Assembly: GCA_029259945.1 (NCBI GenBank) | Contig: JAJDEF010000016.1 | Location: 23,037-87,036 of the forward strand | Length of the DNA stretch: 64,000 nucleotides | Source: Planctomycetota bacterium | GTDB taxonomy: Bacteria > Planctomycetota > Planctomycetia > Pirellulales > Lacipirellulaceae | Direction of reading: 5' to 3' | In this document: positions 26,401 to 34,481 of the stretch, one piece after another | How positions within the stretch are numbered: the stretch's first letter is position 1 | Layout: the number at the start of each line of letters is the position of its first letter | Position numbers and translations under genes: made by a program | The notes under the pieces: model-generated | What the model was told of the DNA's origin: nothing | What the model saw: only the letters and a program-made list of their open reading frames with translations | The model's database searches: none

Positions 26401-28328
26401 ATGGCCAGCAGCTACTTTCGGCAGGCCGCGATGGGTTTGTCAAACTTTGGCAACCAAGCGAATATGACGAGACGTTGGCGTTGGGTGCTGCGGCTGGGGT
26501 TGGCCATGCCGACGCGGTGCTGGCTGCCCGGTTTTCGCGTGATGGTCGTCAGGTGGTCACGGCGAGTCGCGACCGGACGGCGGCACTTTGGGATGTCGCT
26601 GGACTAAACAAGATTCAACAATTTTCAGAAGGGCATAGCTTTCTTGCTTCTTCGGCGCAATTTTTTGCCGACGGAACAAGGCTAGCCACGGGTGCAGGCG
26701 ATGGGACAACCCGAATTTGGAATGTTGCAGCAGGCACCGAAGTTCTTGAAATTGAAGCCACCGGCAGCATGGCGGTGCTCGACGTGTCGCCGGACGGGCG
26801 TTGGATTGCCACTGGTAGCGTGGGCAACGACGCCATGGTTTGGGACACCCAAACAGGAAAACGCCTCGCGGTACTTCAAGGGCATGAGAGCGTGGTGACC
26901 GCGATCTGTTTTGCACCAAGTGGCCAGCTCCTTGCCACGGGCGACGAGCGGGGCCTTTGTCAGTTCTGGCACTACGATGCCGATGCAAATCAGTGGACCC
27001 CCGGTGCCCAACTTCGCGGGCATAGCCGGATGATCTCGGCACTAGCTTTTGTAGAAGATGGACAACGACTTGTTTCTGCCAGTGGTGACAATACCTGCGG
27101 ACAATGGGATGTGGCAACCGGTGAAGAGATTAAGAATCTTGTGCTTCGCCATCCAGGCTGGGTCGCAGCGATGGAAGTCTCGGACGATGGCCGCCAAGCA
27201 TTGACGAGTTGCGATGATGGAAAACTCAGGCTCTGGTCTTTGGCCGACGCGCGTTTGTTGCAAACGATCACGCCGCGAGAGAAAGTAGCGTTTACGTCGG
27301 TCGATCTTTCGCCGGACGGGCAATTAATCATGGCAGTTTGTGCTGCCAACGGGACGGTACAGCTTTGGAATACCGAGACAGGTCAAGAGATAGGCACCGA
27401 AAAAAACGGTGAGGAGGTATGGTTGAAGTCGGGACGACAGGGTGGTCTACTTTGGGCAGCTCGTTTTGCGCCAGATGGGAAACGTGTATTAACCGTGGGC
27501 GGCAATGATGCACGTCTGTGGGATCTCGCCACTCGCAGTCCCATGGTTCGTTTTAGCGCGCATGGTGCGGTGGCTTCTGCCGACATTTCTCCCGATGGCA
27601 AGTTACTGGTAACGGGTAGCTGGGATCGATCTGCGAAAATTTGGAATCTCGAATCGGGACTTGCCCTCCTTAAGCTGGAAGGGGTCCACCAAGGCTATGT
27701 GAATAGCGTCCAGTTTTCACCCGACGGAAAGTTGATACTTACCGCGAGCGATGATGGCACCGTACGGCTTTGGGATGTAAAAACTGGCCTCGCCTTAGAA
27801 ATAGTGTTTCAGGGGCACAGTTCCCGTGTTCGTCAAGCTTGCTTTAGCAGTGATGGTCAGCGCGTGTTGACCACGTCGAACGACAAAACGGCCAGAATTT
27901 GGGATGCGAGCACGGGCGAATTGCGGCTAACGCTCGTTGGTCACGAGTGGGCGGTGCTCTGTGGCGAGTTTTCTGCCGACGGAAAACGGGTCATCACGGG
28001 CAGCGAAGATAATCGGGCGATCATTTGGGACGCCACGACTGGCCAATCGCTCGTTCAACTGGCTGGGCATACAGATAGCATCACTTCGGTGGCGCTGACT
28101 GCGGATGGGCGTCGGGCACTTACGGGCAGCCAAGACAGCACGGCCAAGATTTGGGACACCCGCACCGGGAAAGAAATACTCACGCTCTCGGGCCATCGCG
28201 AAGAACTTACCTCGGTCGACTTTTCTGTTGACGGCCACTTCGCACTCACCAGTAGCCGCGATGGCACGACCCTTCTTTGGCCCGCCAGTTCTTGGCCTTC
28301 CCTCGATGGGCACCTCTCCCGCGAGTAG
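23454..28328 (+). CDS. membrane Ser/Thr protein kinase with 21 WD40 repeats
   Basis: 1624 residues from ATG 23454. Order: zinc ribbon (CPACHAKL...RRCAFCDA, 4-26); acidic linker with FHA-bait-like TVE/TIE/TIA threonines; PknB-type kinase (about 188-455) with GEGGMGVVYAAR, VALKML, HRDLKPENIML (about 308), MDWGLAR and GTPAYMAPEMA; TPR-like segment; membrane helix (about 553-578); charged coiled coil; then WD40 repeats to the end. I count 21 repeats (GH/S-DG-W pattern), that is three seven-bladed propellers. Kinase is cytoplasmic and propellers on the far side of the membrane. Active-site residues are intact. Confidence 0.95.
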   Translation: MPNCPACHAKLDEPSLAARRCAFCDAALDSVSSQNALNQSDADETIELQVNEDGTVDEFATVDPEQVNREDSLEGTETVELGGDSLASIDIDVVEQADPDSATIAFHAEKTIDFSTLEGDKLSESQVTAQWLDNVEGGSDLSPDVTIKQKETITGTYVSQSSLVVKYRNLRSTADKSASSVSAADAPDYELLKVIGEGGMGVVYAARQSAIARTVALKMLRGSGAQTAEQREKFISEAVITGELDHPNIVPIYDLGANDSGALFYSMKRVRGTPWNDVLEKKSLAENLTILLAAADAVAFAHANGVLHRDLKPENIMLGDFGEVLVMDWGLARISDEFPNADSVTQSDVMGGTPAYMAPEMATGPIDLVSEASDIYLLGAILYEIVAGQPPHTGKNVMACLFAASKNKIVTTEQSGELMDVALTAMATKPADRYETVQGLQEAIRRYQSHSESVALTDNATKNLIVAQEADDYELFSRAVYGFQEALTLWDSNARAHESLSDARVAYARSALARSDFDLGLSLLNVDDEKHHLVFGQLEKGRREREQRKRRFKWLKGLVALLIAVVVGVVLVANAAVRTQRDKAIVQRDRAVKAEGEAVEQRDRAVVAEGEAQENFKKAEREKERAEQQRKIAIQAKHDEEYEAYVARIGLASAKIEENAFDRANALLEQCPAELCHWEWGRLSHLCQLSQKTWSVDGPVESVAYSSDGRYFLTGDWDGKARLWDAKTGEVKQIISHGQYVHAVAFDPAGKRFATGSSDRTIRLYDVASGKLLQTLTGHDDAVLCVRFSSDGNHLLSGGYDNTARIWDIAAGQVTQKLRGHTWWVWAAEFSPDDQRIVTASQDGKAIVWQMTTNTENDRTQYEVLTEFTKHDGPIYDAKFSPDGKSVVTAGYDRRVLLWNPDEVEPVDIARRLENQEDPPAPFRELSIHEGPVRTVAFSSDGNRVASGGQDNVVRIWHLSSNQAGKVLRGHASHVRDCVFSSDGQQLLSAGRDGFVKLWQPSEYDETLALGAAAGVGHADAVLAARFSRDGRQVVTASRDRTAALWDVAGLNKIQQFSEGHSFLASSAQFFADGTRLATGAGDGTTRIWNVAAGTEVLEIEATGSMAVLDVSPDGRWIATGSVGNDAMVWDTQTGKRLAVLQGHESVVTAICFAPSGQLLATGDERGLCQFWHYDADANQWTPGAQLRGHSRMISALAFVEDGQRLVSASGDNTCGQWDVATGEEIKNLVLRHPGWVAAMEVSDDGRQALTSCDDGKLRLWSLADARLLQTITPREKVAFTSVDLSPDGQLIMAVCAANGTVQLWNTETGQEIGTEKNGEEVWLKSGRQGGLLWAARFAPDGKRVLTVGGNDARLWDLATRSPMVRFSAHGAVASADISPDGKLLVTGSWDRSAKIWNLESGLALLKLEGVHQGYVNSVQFSPDGKLILTASDDGTVRLWDVKTGLALEIVFQGHSSRVRQACFSSDGQRVLTTSNDKTARIWDASTGELRLTLVGHEWAVLCGEFSADGKRVITGSEDNRAIIWDATTGQSLVQLAGHTDSITSVALTADGRRALTGSQDSTAKIWDTRTGKEILTLSGHREELTSVDFSVDGHFALTSSRDGTTLLWPASSWPSLDGHLSRE

Positions 28329-28431
28329 CTGGCTGCGAGTCCTCTAGCAGAGCTTGCAAACATTCTGCAAACCTCAAGATCGGCATAGTCGTTACCGATA
28401 CTGAAACTGTTGGACGCTGCGCGCAGTTGCG

Positions 28432-29367
28432 GTGCTAGCACTCGATTTTACTTTCTCTCGCTCGAACAACGATTGGATCGACGTGGCAAACCCTTTGCGA
28501 ACAGACCCTCGAGTGATGGGTGGGCCTTCTTTGGGGCGTCGGCCAATTTTGTTGGCGCGATTGCCGCAAGTTGGGCAATCGGTTGTGATTGCCGAAAGCA
28601 AGCCTGCACTAGCGATTGTCAGTGAAGAACTACCGGTCGAGTCCTCTGCCCACGAAAGACCAGCGAGCAGCTACTTTATCGATCCAGGCCATCAGCAACC
28701 GTCGGCCATGATACCACCAGTGGCTCAGCAGACAGCAGAGCACAAGATGGCCACTTCCGCGACGCGATCTCGCAAGAAGCTTAAACGGCAATCAAGCTCT
28801 GGTGGCAGACGGTCGTCAAAATTTTCTTCGAGAGCGCCTCAGCCGACGGGATTAGCAGCGATTTTTTGCCATCTTCATGCACAGATTGCGCCGTTTGCAG
28901 GTGCGATTGTTGCACTAGCCCTCGTAGCTGCGGCGGGATTGGTGTACTTGATGTTATTGTCGCCTACTCAGCCGTCTAGCAACGATTCCGGGGTTGGGAG
29001 TGACGATTGGAGTCTTACCTCGGTTGAAATTCCCTCGTTCGTCCCGCGAGCAACTCCTTCGCCAATTCAAGAATCGCCTGGCCAAGCGACGCTGCTGCCT
29101 AAAGAGCAAGAATTTCAAACCGCACCACCAATGATTGCTTGGCAGAAGGCTCCCGAGGCTCCTTTAGAAGTACCCCCTGTGCTGAATACGCCCGTCGAGC
29201 AAGTGCCGACGGTCGCAGCCTGGGTCTATCCCCCGACGATTCATCCGACGGCTTTGGATTTTTCGCAAGTCAGCGCAGCAGGGAAGGGTGGCCTTTTAGA
29301 ACCAGTCACAGTGTCTGCGGTAGCCCATTGGCCTACAGGACATGTCCCTGCGCCTAACCGGCGGTAA
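28432..29367 (+). CDS. bitopic membrane protein with Pro-rich C-domain, function unknown
   Basis: 311 residues from a GTG. A soluble N-terminal half (170 residues, ending in a basic Ser/Lys/Arg stretch SRKKLKRQSSSGGRRSSK), one membrane helix (FAGAIVALALVAAAGLVYLMLL, about 160-181), and a Pro/Thr/Ala-rich extracytoplasmic part. No family recognised. It precedes the ParA-like and ExeA-like ATPase genes by 18 and about 1100 bp, in the same direction; such triads (membrane protein, tyrosine-autokinase-like ATPase, ExeA-like ATPase) are known in exopolysaccharide loci, but no glycosyltransferase is present. Confidence 0.6.
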   Translation: MLALDFTFSRSNNDWIDVANPLRTDPRVMGGPSLGRRPILLARLPQVGQSVVIAESKPALAIVSEELPVESSAHERPASSYFIDPGHQQPSAMIPPVAQQTAEHKMATSATRSRKKLKRQSSSGGRRSSKFSSRAPQPTGLAAIFCHLHAQIAPFAGAIVALALVAAAGLVYLMLLSPTQPSSNDSGVGSDDWSLTSVEIPSFVPRATPSPIQESPGQATLLPKEQEFQTAPPMIAWQKAPEAPLEVPPVLNTPVEQVPTVAAWVYPPTIHPTALDFSQVSAAGKGGLLEPVTVSAVAHWPTGHVPAPNRR

Positions 29368-29385
29368 TCAACACGGATACGCATT

Positions 29386-30417
29386 ATGAGTGAGATCGAT
29401 CAAGCATTTATTCGTGCCTACACGGACGAGGATGGTTACTCGGCTCCGGTCGAGACGCTAGGCCCGCCGACCGCACAGCCGACGACGTCACACGTTCAGC
29501 TCTACTCATCATCTCAGAATACACAGTCGTTTGCCGCGCAGGCACCGACCGCGGAACCGATGCCTGCGCCCCATTTCCAGGGGTCTGCTAGTGCCGTAGC
29601 GCAGGCAGACACGGTTGCAGTACAGCGAGCCATGGAGGAGCAGGCAGCGGTCGCTCCGCCTAGCCAACGTCGACCACTTTCGTCCTTTGCTACACCAGCA
29701 TCTGCTCCTTCCACCGTTTTCGAGCCGGTGTTCGAAGTCGACACTTTTCGTTGGCCAGCGGTGACAGACGAATTATTGGATGGTCATGGCGAATTGTTTA
29801 CGCCCGTGGTTCAGCAACTTTTGGCCGCAAGTGAAGAGGGCCAATCGCTGGTCGGTATTGCAGGTGCGAGGCCGGGCGTTGGTTGTTCGACGGTTCACAT
29901 GTGTTTGGCGAGATTGCTCGCCTCAGCGGGGAAGTCGGTTGCCATCGTCGACAGCAATTTCGCGGCGGCCCACTTAGCGAAGAATTTGGGTCTGGAATTC
30001 GAATCGGGCTGGGAGGACGTGCTCACAGGCAAGATTCCCTTGGCCGAGTGTGTGGTGCGGTCGAACCAAGATCGGATGGTTCTATTGCCCCTTGGTAGCT
30101 CGCGCGAGACTCGTGTCGAGTTACTCTCCAGTATCCAGACTTCGGTCATCGCCGGAGTGTTGCGATACCACTACGACCTTGTTCTTTACGACCTAGGTGC
30201 TGCTGGCGACACGTCGCAGCTTGCTTTCGCACAGCAAATTGTCGAGCAGTGTCGTTTGGACGCCAGCATCATTGTCGCAGACACCGACTCAGATCACTTG
30301 GAAGCGGACCGACATATAAACGCCTTGCTGAATGTGCTAGGCACATCTTGTCTGGGCGTCATCGGAAATTTTACTAGAGGCGGTTCAGAACACCAAAAAA
30401 GCATCCCACGGCCGTAG
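29386..30417 (+). CDS. ParA/MinD-BY-kinase-like ATPase with substituted Walker A lysine
   Basis: 343 residues. The first 130 are low-complexity (Gln/Ala/Pro). The ATPase part starts about residue 148: LVGIAGARPGVGCSTVHMCLARLLASAGKSVAIVDSNFAAAHLAKNLGLE is the P-loop/Walker A' region of the CpsD/MinD family, but the invariant lysine of GKST is a cysteine (GVGCST). Walker A' VAIVDSN and a switch region DLVLYDLGAAGD remain. No tyrosine cluster is seen at the C-terminus, unlike true BY-kinases. It may bind but not turn over ATP. It lies between a membrane protein and an ExeA-like ATPase. Confidence 0.82.
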   Translation: MSEIDQAFIRAYTDEDGYSAPVETLGPPTAQPTTSHVQLYSSSQNTQSFAAQAPTAEPMPAPHFQGSASAVAQADTVAVQRAMEEQAAVAPPSQRRPLSSFATPASAPSTVFEPVFEVDTFRWPAVTDELLDGHGELFTPVVQQLLAASEEGQSLVGIAGARPGVGCSTVHMCLARLLASAGKSVAIVDSNFAAAHLAKNLGLEFESGWEDVLTGKIPLAECVVRSNQDRMVLLPLGSSRETRVELLSSIQTSVIAGVLRYHYDLVLYDLGAAGDTSQLAFAQQIVEQCRLDASIIVADTDSDHLEADRHINALLNVLGTSCLGVIGNFTRGGSEHQKSIPRP

Positions 30418-30474
30418 AATGGTGTGCCATGTGTGAGTTTAGAAACCGGCTGTAAAAGACGAGATAGTATTCGC

Positions 30475-31299
30475 ATGTACGAAGATTATTGGCAACTTGC
30501 ATCGAAGCCCTTCGAGCCCACCTACGACTCGCGATTTTTCATTTCCTGCGAGTCGCAGCAGTCGGCGCTACATAAATTGCGCTATGCGATCGAAAGCCGT
30601 CGTGCCGCGGCCATGTTAGTGGGGCCTTCGGGAATGGGAAAAACGTTGCTTGCTCAAGTGCTCGGTCAGCAACTAGACGATGGGGTTTCTCAGTTTGTGT
30701 CAGTAGTTTTCCCGCTGATGTCGAGTCGTGACTTGTTGGTGTATTTGGCCGAGCAAATCGGGGCTCCGCCTGCGGATCCAGCGCAACACACGGTGGAAGA
30801 AAGCTTGCGACGGCTGCAATTCATGTTCGAAGAAAATATTCGCCGTGGACAACATGCGGTTATCGTTGTCGACGAAGCGCACCTGCTCGAAGATAGTGGC
30901 CTGCTCGAAACGCTTCGCTTATTGCTCAACCTTCAGACACGAGGGCAGTCTGCATTTACATTGTTGCTGGTGGGGCAATTGTCGTTATTGTCGGCCATGC
31001 AGCGAAATGCCACCTTGGATGAGCGGCTCGACATGAAGGTGATGATCAAGCCGTTTTCAGTGGAAGAGACCGCCCACTATATCGAGCAACGGCTGCAAGC
31101 CGCTGGTGCGACCAGAACCATCTTTTCGCAAGACGCTCTTCAGCGAACGCACCAACTGTCGCAGGGAATCCCGCGTAAAATAAATCGCCTGTGTGACTTA
31201 GCATTGATCGTTGGCCGCGCCTCGCAGCAGCACACCATCGATGCCCCCCAAATACAGTCGGTGCAAGACGAGCTAGTGACCGTTTCTGCTGCGGCCTAA
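30475..31299 (+). CDS. ExeA/GspA-like AAA ATPase
   Basis: 274 residues from ATG 30475. MYEDYWQLASKPFEPTYDSRFFI is the opening of the ExeA-like family (also seen in XrtA-associated ATPases); Walker A GPSGMGKTLLAQVL (about 52-61), Walker B VIVVDEAHLLED (about 127), sensor region LLLVGQLSLL, and the winged-helix end GIPRKINRLCDLALIVG follow. ExeA assists secretin assembly, while relatives act in exopolysaccharide export and transposition. The neighbours favour an envelope/export role. Confidence 0.88.
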   Translation: MYEDYWQLASKPFEPTYDSRFFISCESQQSALHKLRYAIESRRAAAMLVGPSGMGKTLLAQVLGQQLDDGVSQFVSVVFPLMSSRDLLVYLAEQIGAPPADPAQHTVEESLRRLQFMFEENIRRGQHAVIVVDEAHLLEDSGLLETLRLLLNLQTRGQSAFTLLLVGQLSLLSAMQRNATLDERLDMKVMIKPFSVEETAHYIEQRLQAAGATRTIFSQDALQRTHQLSQGIPRKINRLCDLALIVGRASQQHTIDAPQIQSVQDELVTVSAAA

Positions 31300-31318
31300 T
31301 ACTTGCCGCAGCTACAGT

Positions 31319-31528
31319 CTAACGGCCATCCATTGAATTTTGTTTCCCAATGAGTTCGCGTACAGCAGGGACTAAGTCAATAGGAACGCTGATGACCGTC
31401 TCTGGGTGATCAGTAAATGCGGCTTCGTCCTCTGCTACCGCTTGCTCCTCGGTTTGACTTTCGTAGTGCTCGAGAACCTTGCGAACGCGATCTTCGTTCC
31501 ATCCTGGCGGAAAAGAGTTGTTGGTCAT
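31319..31528 (-). CDS. small antitoxin-like protein paired with BrnT-like toxin
   Basis: 69 residues: GWNEDRVRKVLEHYESQTEEQAVAEDEAAF, a short acidic helical protein family that sits downstream of DUF4258/BrnT-like toxins in many cyanobacteria and planctomycetes. Its ATG overlaps the toxin stop (ATGA), so it is translated by coupling. Toxin first, antitoxin second is the order seen here. Antitoxin role is inferred from the pairing. Confidence 0.7.
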   Translation of the reverse strand: MTNNSFPPGWNEDRVRKVLEHYESQTEEQAVAEDEAAFTDHPETVISVPIDLVPAVRELIGKQNSMDGR

Positions 31529-31809
31529 TTTGGTCTCCTGCGTCTGCGGCGCCGAAAGGCGGCGAGCGCCTTTCCCGTGAGATTATAAGCGGTGATCACA
31601 AAAACGCTGTCTGGTTTTGGGTTGGGTACATAAACCACTCGCAAGTAACGCCCACCACGGGTTTGGCCCAGCGCTATACGAGAACCTTCAGTGCCGGGAC
31701 GATCCTCGCTAGGTCGCTGAAGAACATCTTCTACTTCTTCCTCGTTGACATCATGTTCATAGATGTGCGGTACCCCTGTGTCGGGGTCGAGGTAAAAGCG
31801 AATTTCCAT
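31525..31809 (-). CDS. BrnT/DUF4258-like toxin
   Basis: 94 residues from ATG 31809 (GTG at 31815 possible). FYLDPDTGVPHIYEHDVNEEEVEDVLQRPSEDRPGTEGSRIALGQTRGGRYLRVVYVPNPKPDSVFVITAYNL has the RelE-like fold pattern of BrnT/DUF4258: an N-terminal helix with VEDVL, then strands with GRYLRVVY and VFVITAY. The C-terminus is a run of arginines (RRRRRRRR), suited to RNA binding. A likely ribonuclease toxin, controlled by the protein encoded next to it. Confidence 0.75.
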   Translation of the reverse strand: MEIRFYLDPDTGVPHIYEHDVNEEEVEDVLQRPSEDRPGTEGSRIALGQTRGGRYLRVVYVPNPKPDSVFVITAYNLTGKALAAFRRRRRRRPK

Positions 31810-31891
31810 AAACACTAGTATCCACTAGCCTAACGCGTGCGCCAACACCATAGATCGATATGACAAGCCTGCCAGCACAAGCTCTGGTAGC

Positions 31892-32686
31892 TTAATACTT
31901 GCCGCGGCGGCGTTCTTTGACGGGTAAGATCTCTAGGCACGTGCTCCACCATCCTTCCAATACGGTTTCGATAAACTCGTCGGGCAGCTTTTCTTGTTGC
32001 ATCTCTTTGGCGAGTGCCTGATGGTCGTACTCGACGGGGATAAACTCGGCATGTACCCCAGAGTCATTCTGTTCTAGCAGCGTGTACCAAACGTTGGTTT
32101 TCCCATCGTTTTCTGGCCGTCCAAGTACTCCGACATTGACCAGCTGACGGTTGCCCGACAGTGGGCGTTTCCATTTGATGCCTGTGTGCGTCGTGAGCAT
32201 GACCTCGGCCTGATATTGCTCAGCCAGATACTCAAGGAACTGAGTCGAGGTCGTGCTTTCCCAAAGAAACTCATTCACTTTCCGCGGACTGCCGTGCGAT
32301 AGCAACAGACGTTGTGAGCCCAATTCTAGCCGATGCGAATCTGCAAGCGATCGCATCCACACTCGGTGTTCCGAGTCGGTATTCTCAAGCGTGTAGTCGT
32401 AGCTGATTTGGGCAAAGTGATTGTCGCGAGGATCGGTATAGCCACATTGGCAATCGTCGAGTTCATTGCCTATCGAGTTGTCGTAGTTGCCCTGGATGCA
32501 GAGGATGTCGTTTTCGCGCAGCAGTTCAATGCTTCGATTCGGGTTGGGCCCGAACCCGCCGAAATCGCCCAGGCAGAAGATTTGGTCAGCACCGCGCTGG
32601 CGAGCGTCGGTAATCGCGGTTGCGAGAGCCAAATGGTTGCTATAAATGCCGCCGAAGCAAGCGATTCGCTGCGTGGTTTCAGCCAT
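31892..32686 (-). CDS. YfcE-type metallophosphoesterase relative lacking metal ligands
   Basis: 264 residues with the fold pattern of calcineurin-like phosphoesterases: CFGGIYSNHLAL, CLGDFGGFGPNP, IQGNYD, LLLSHGSP, TTHTGIKWKR. But the first motif (normally DIHSN) is GIYSN, so both the Asp and His metal ligands are missing; GNHD is GNYD; and GHTH is THTG. The protein may bind no metal pair and act as a binding protein. Similar sequences of this form occur in other planctomycetes as I recall, so this is a subfamily trait, not decay. It stands alone, divergent from larB. Confidence 0.8.
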   Translation of the reverse strand: MAETTQRIACFGGIYSNHLALATAITDARQRGADQIFCLGDFGGFGPNPNRSIELLRENDILCIQGNYDNSIGNELDDCQCGYTDPRDNHFAQISYDYTLENTDSEHRVWMRSLADSHRLELGSQRLLLSHGSPRKVNEFLWESTTSTQFLEYLAEQYQAEVMLTTHTGIKWKRPLSGNRQLVNVGVLGRPENDGKTNVWYTLLEQNDSGVHAEFIPVEYDHQALAKEMQQEKLPDEFIETVLEGWWSTCLEILPVKERRRGKY

Positions 32687-32819
32687 TCTGATTGGGCAAT
32701 CCTTTTCCGAGGAATAAAGGTCTTATTGTAAGCGGTTATTGGTGTTGGTGTTTGTCAGACAGTTCACACACGATAGCGGGCAACTATTTTACCAGCACGA
32801 TACCGGGTAGAATAACCTT

Positions 32820-33590
32820 ATGGATTCTCATGAACTAGTGACGCTCGCAGGCCGTTTAGCTGCTGCTGAAATTTCTGCGGACGAGTTTCTGCAGGCAGCT
32901 GCCGTCGAGGTCAATAAAGCAGAGGTTTTCTCTGCTGACCCCTCGACTCCTGATCTCGATCGGGCGGCCCGTTGTGGATTTCCAGAAGTCATTTATGGGG
33001 CCGGAAAGTCAGCCGATACCATCGTCAATATAGCCGAGCAGTTGCTCTCGCATCACCAACGCGTATTGGTCACTCGCGTTGAGAATTCTAAAGCAGAAGA
33101 AATACGGACACAACTGCCGGCTGCTCGATACAACGAAGTGGCTAGTACATTACGCATCGATTCGTCTGCGCCATCAAAGCGGGTGGGTCGCGTGGCCATC
33201 ATCACGGCAGGCACCAGCGATTTGCCGGTCGCAGAAGAGGCTCGTGAGACGCTCGATTGGATGGGGGTCGGTGCTTCGATGATTCACGATGTGGGGGTCG
33301 CGGGACCACACCGATTGCTCGAACGATTGGCAGAATTTGAGGATGCTGATGCCGCAGTGGTCGTCGCTGGAATGGAAGGTGCGCTGCCGAGCGTGGTCGG
33401 CGGATATGTCGCTTGCCCTGTGTTTGCTGTTCCAACAAGTGTGGGTTACGGCGCAAATTTAGGGGGTCTGGCTGCGTTGCTGGCAATGCTCAACAGTTGT
33501 GCCAGTAACGTCGCGGTGGTGAACATTGATGCCGGTTTCAAAGCAGGCTACTTAGCAGGTTTAGTGGCCACACGTCGCCACGACAAATGA
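32820..33590 (+). CDS. larB: nickel-pincer cofactor biosynthesis protein LarB
   Basis: 256 residues. The C-terminal two thirds carry the PurE-like (NCAIR mutase) fold: VAIITAGTSDLPVAEEARETLDWMG, VVVAGMEGALPSVVGGYVACPVFAVPTSVGYGANLGG. The N-terminal GFPEVIYGAGKSADTIVNIAEQLL is LarB-specific. LarB carboxylates and hydrolyses nicotinate adenine dinucleotide to start the nickel pincer nucleotide used by lactate racemase-type enzymes. LarC and LarE are not in this window. It is followed by the NAD(P)HX dehydratase gene in the same direction. Confidence 0.93.
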   Translation: MDSHELVTLAGRLAAAEISADEFLQAAAVEVNKAEVFSADPSTPDLDRAARCGFPEVIYGAGKSADTIVNIAEQLLSHHQRVLVTRVENSKAEEIRTQLPAARYNEVASTLRIDSSAPSKRVGRVAIITAGTSDLPVAEEARETLDWMGVGASMIHDVGVAGPHRLLERLAEFEDADAAVVVAGMEGALPSVVGGYVACPVFAVPTSVGYGANLGGLAALLAMLNSCASNVAVVNIDAGFKAGYLAGLVATRRHDK

Positions 33591-33608
33591 AATTAGGTGA
33601 GGATCGGG

Positions 33609-34481
33609 ATGTCGCTCGAAGATGTCAGTTCAATTCCGAAGGTTCAACTCGCTCCGCGAGAAGCCTCCAGCCATAAAGGTGACTACGGTCGAGTGCTGAT
33701 TGTGGGCGGCTCGCTGGGCATGGCGGGTGCGCCTGCGCTAGCTGGTTTGGCCGCGCTGCGTAGCGGTGCGGGGCTCGTCACGGTTGCCGTTCCTCGATGT
33801 ATTCAGGAGACCGTTTCTGGCTTCGAGCCATCGATCATGACCCTTGGTTTGGGTGGCCCCGAAGACGAGTCTCTTGGTGTTAAAGATGTCGAAACCCTTA
33901 TCAACCATGCCGCCAAGATGACGGCGGTTGCGTTGGGCCCCGGCTTAGGGACGAGTCTGTCGACCGTGGCACTCGTCCAGGAGCTGCATGAGCGAATGAC
34001 TCAGCCAATGGTGGTCGATGCCGATGCGCTCAATGCATTAGCTTCGGACATGGCAAAAATCCGATCTCCAGGCGGCCCCAGGATTCTTACCCCGCATCCG
34101 GGAGAATTTCAACGGCTCACGGGCAAGGTATGTGCGAGGCAAACTGCCGATCGGGCAGCCCAGGCGGCCGAGCTTTGCCGACAAGATTCGACAGGCCAAA
34201 TGGTGGTTGTTCTCAAGGGGCATCAAACGATTGTTACCGATGGGCAGCGCTATGCGGTGAATCCCACAGGCAATCCGGGGATGGCGACCGGTGGCACCGG
34301 CGATTGTTTGACGGGTATCATCACGGCACTGGTGGCGCAGGGGCTTTCGACTTGGGACGCCGCGCGCTTGGGAGTTTATGTCCACGGCGCGGCTGGCGAC
34401 CTGGCTGCTGCAGAACTAGGGCAAGTTTCGCTGATAGCCAGCGATTTGATCGACTTTTTACCGGCGGCGTTTGTCGATTAG
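33609..34481 (+). CDS. nnrD: ADP-dependent NAD(P)H-hydrate dehydratase
   Basis: 290 residues from ATG 33609, with GTGAGG six bases before; the GTG at 33597 is less likely. Ribokinase-like fold with GDYGRVLIVGGSLGMAGAPALAG, VALGPGLGTS, VVDADALNALA, ILTPHPGEFQRL and the catalytic NPTGNPGMATGGTGDCLTG. It dehydrates damaged hydrated NAD(P)H at the cost of ADP. The epimerase half (YjeF_N) of the usual fusion is absent. It follows larB by 18 bp and overlaps the convergent Ppx gene by 4 bp. Confidence 0.93.
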   Translation: MSLEDVSSIPKVQLAPREASSHKGDYGRVLIVGGSLGMAGAPALAGLAALRSGAGLVTVAVPRCIQETVSGFEPSIMTLGLGGPEDESLGVKDVETLINHAAKMTAVALGPGLGTSLSTVALVQELHERMTQPMVVDADALNALASDMAKIRSPGGPRILTPHPGEFQRLTGKVCARQTADRAAQAAELCRQDSTGQMVVVLKGHQTIVTDGQRYAVNPTGNPGMATGGTGDCLTGIITALVAQGLSTWDAARLGVYVHGAAGDLAAAELGQVSLIASDLIDFLPAAFVD

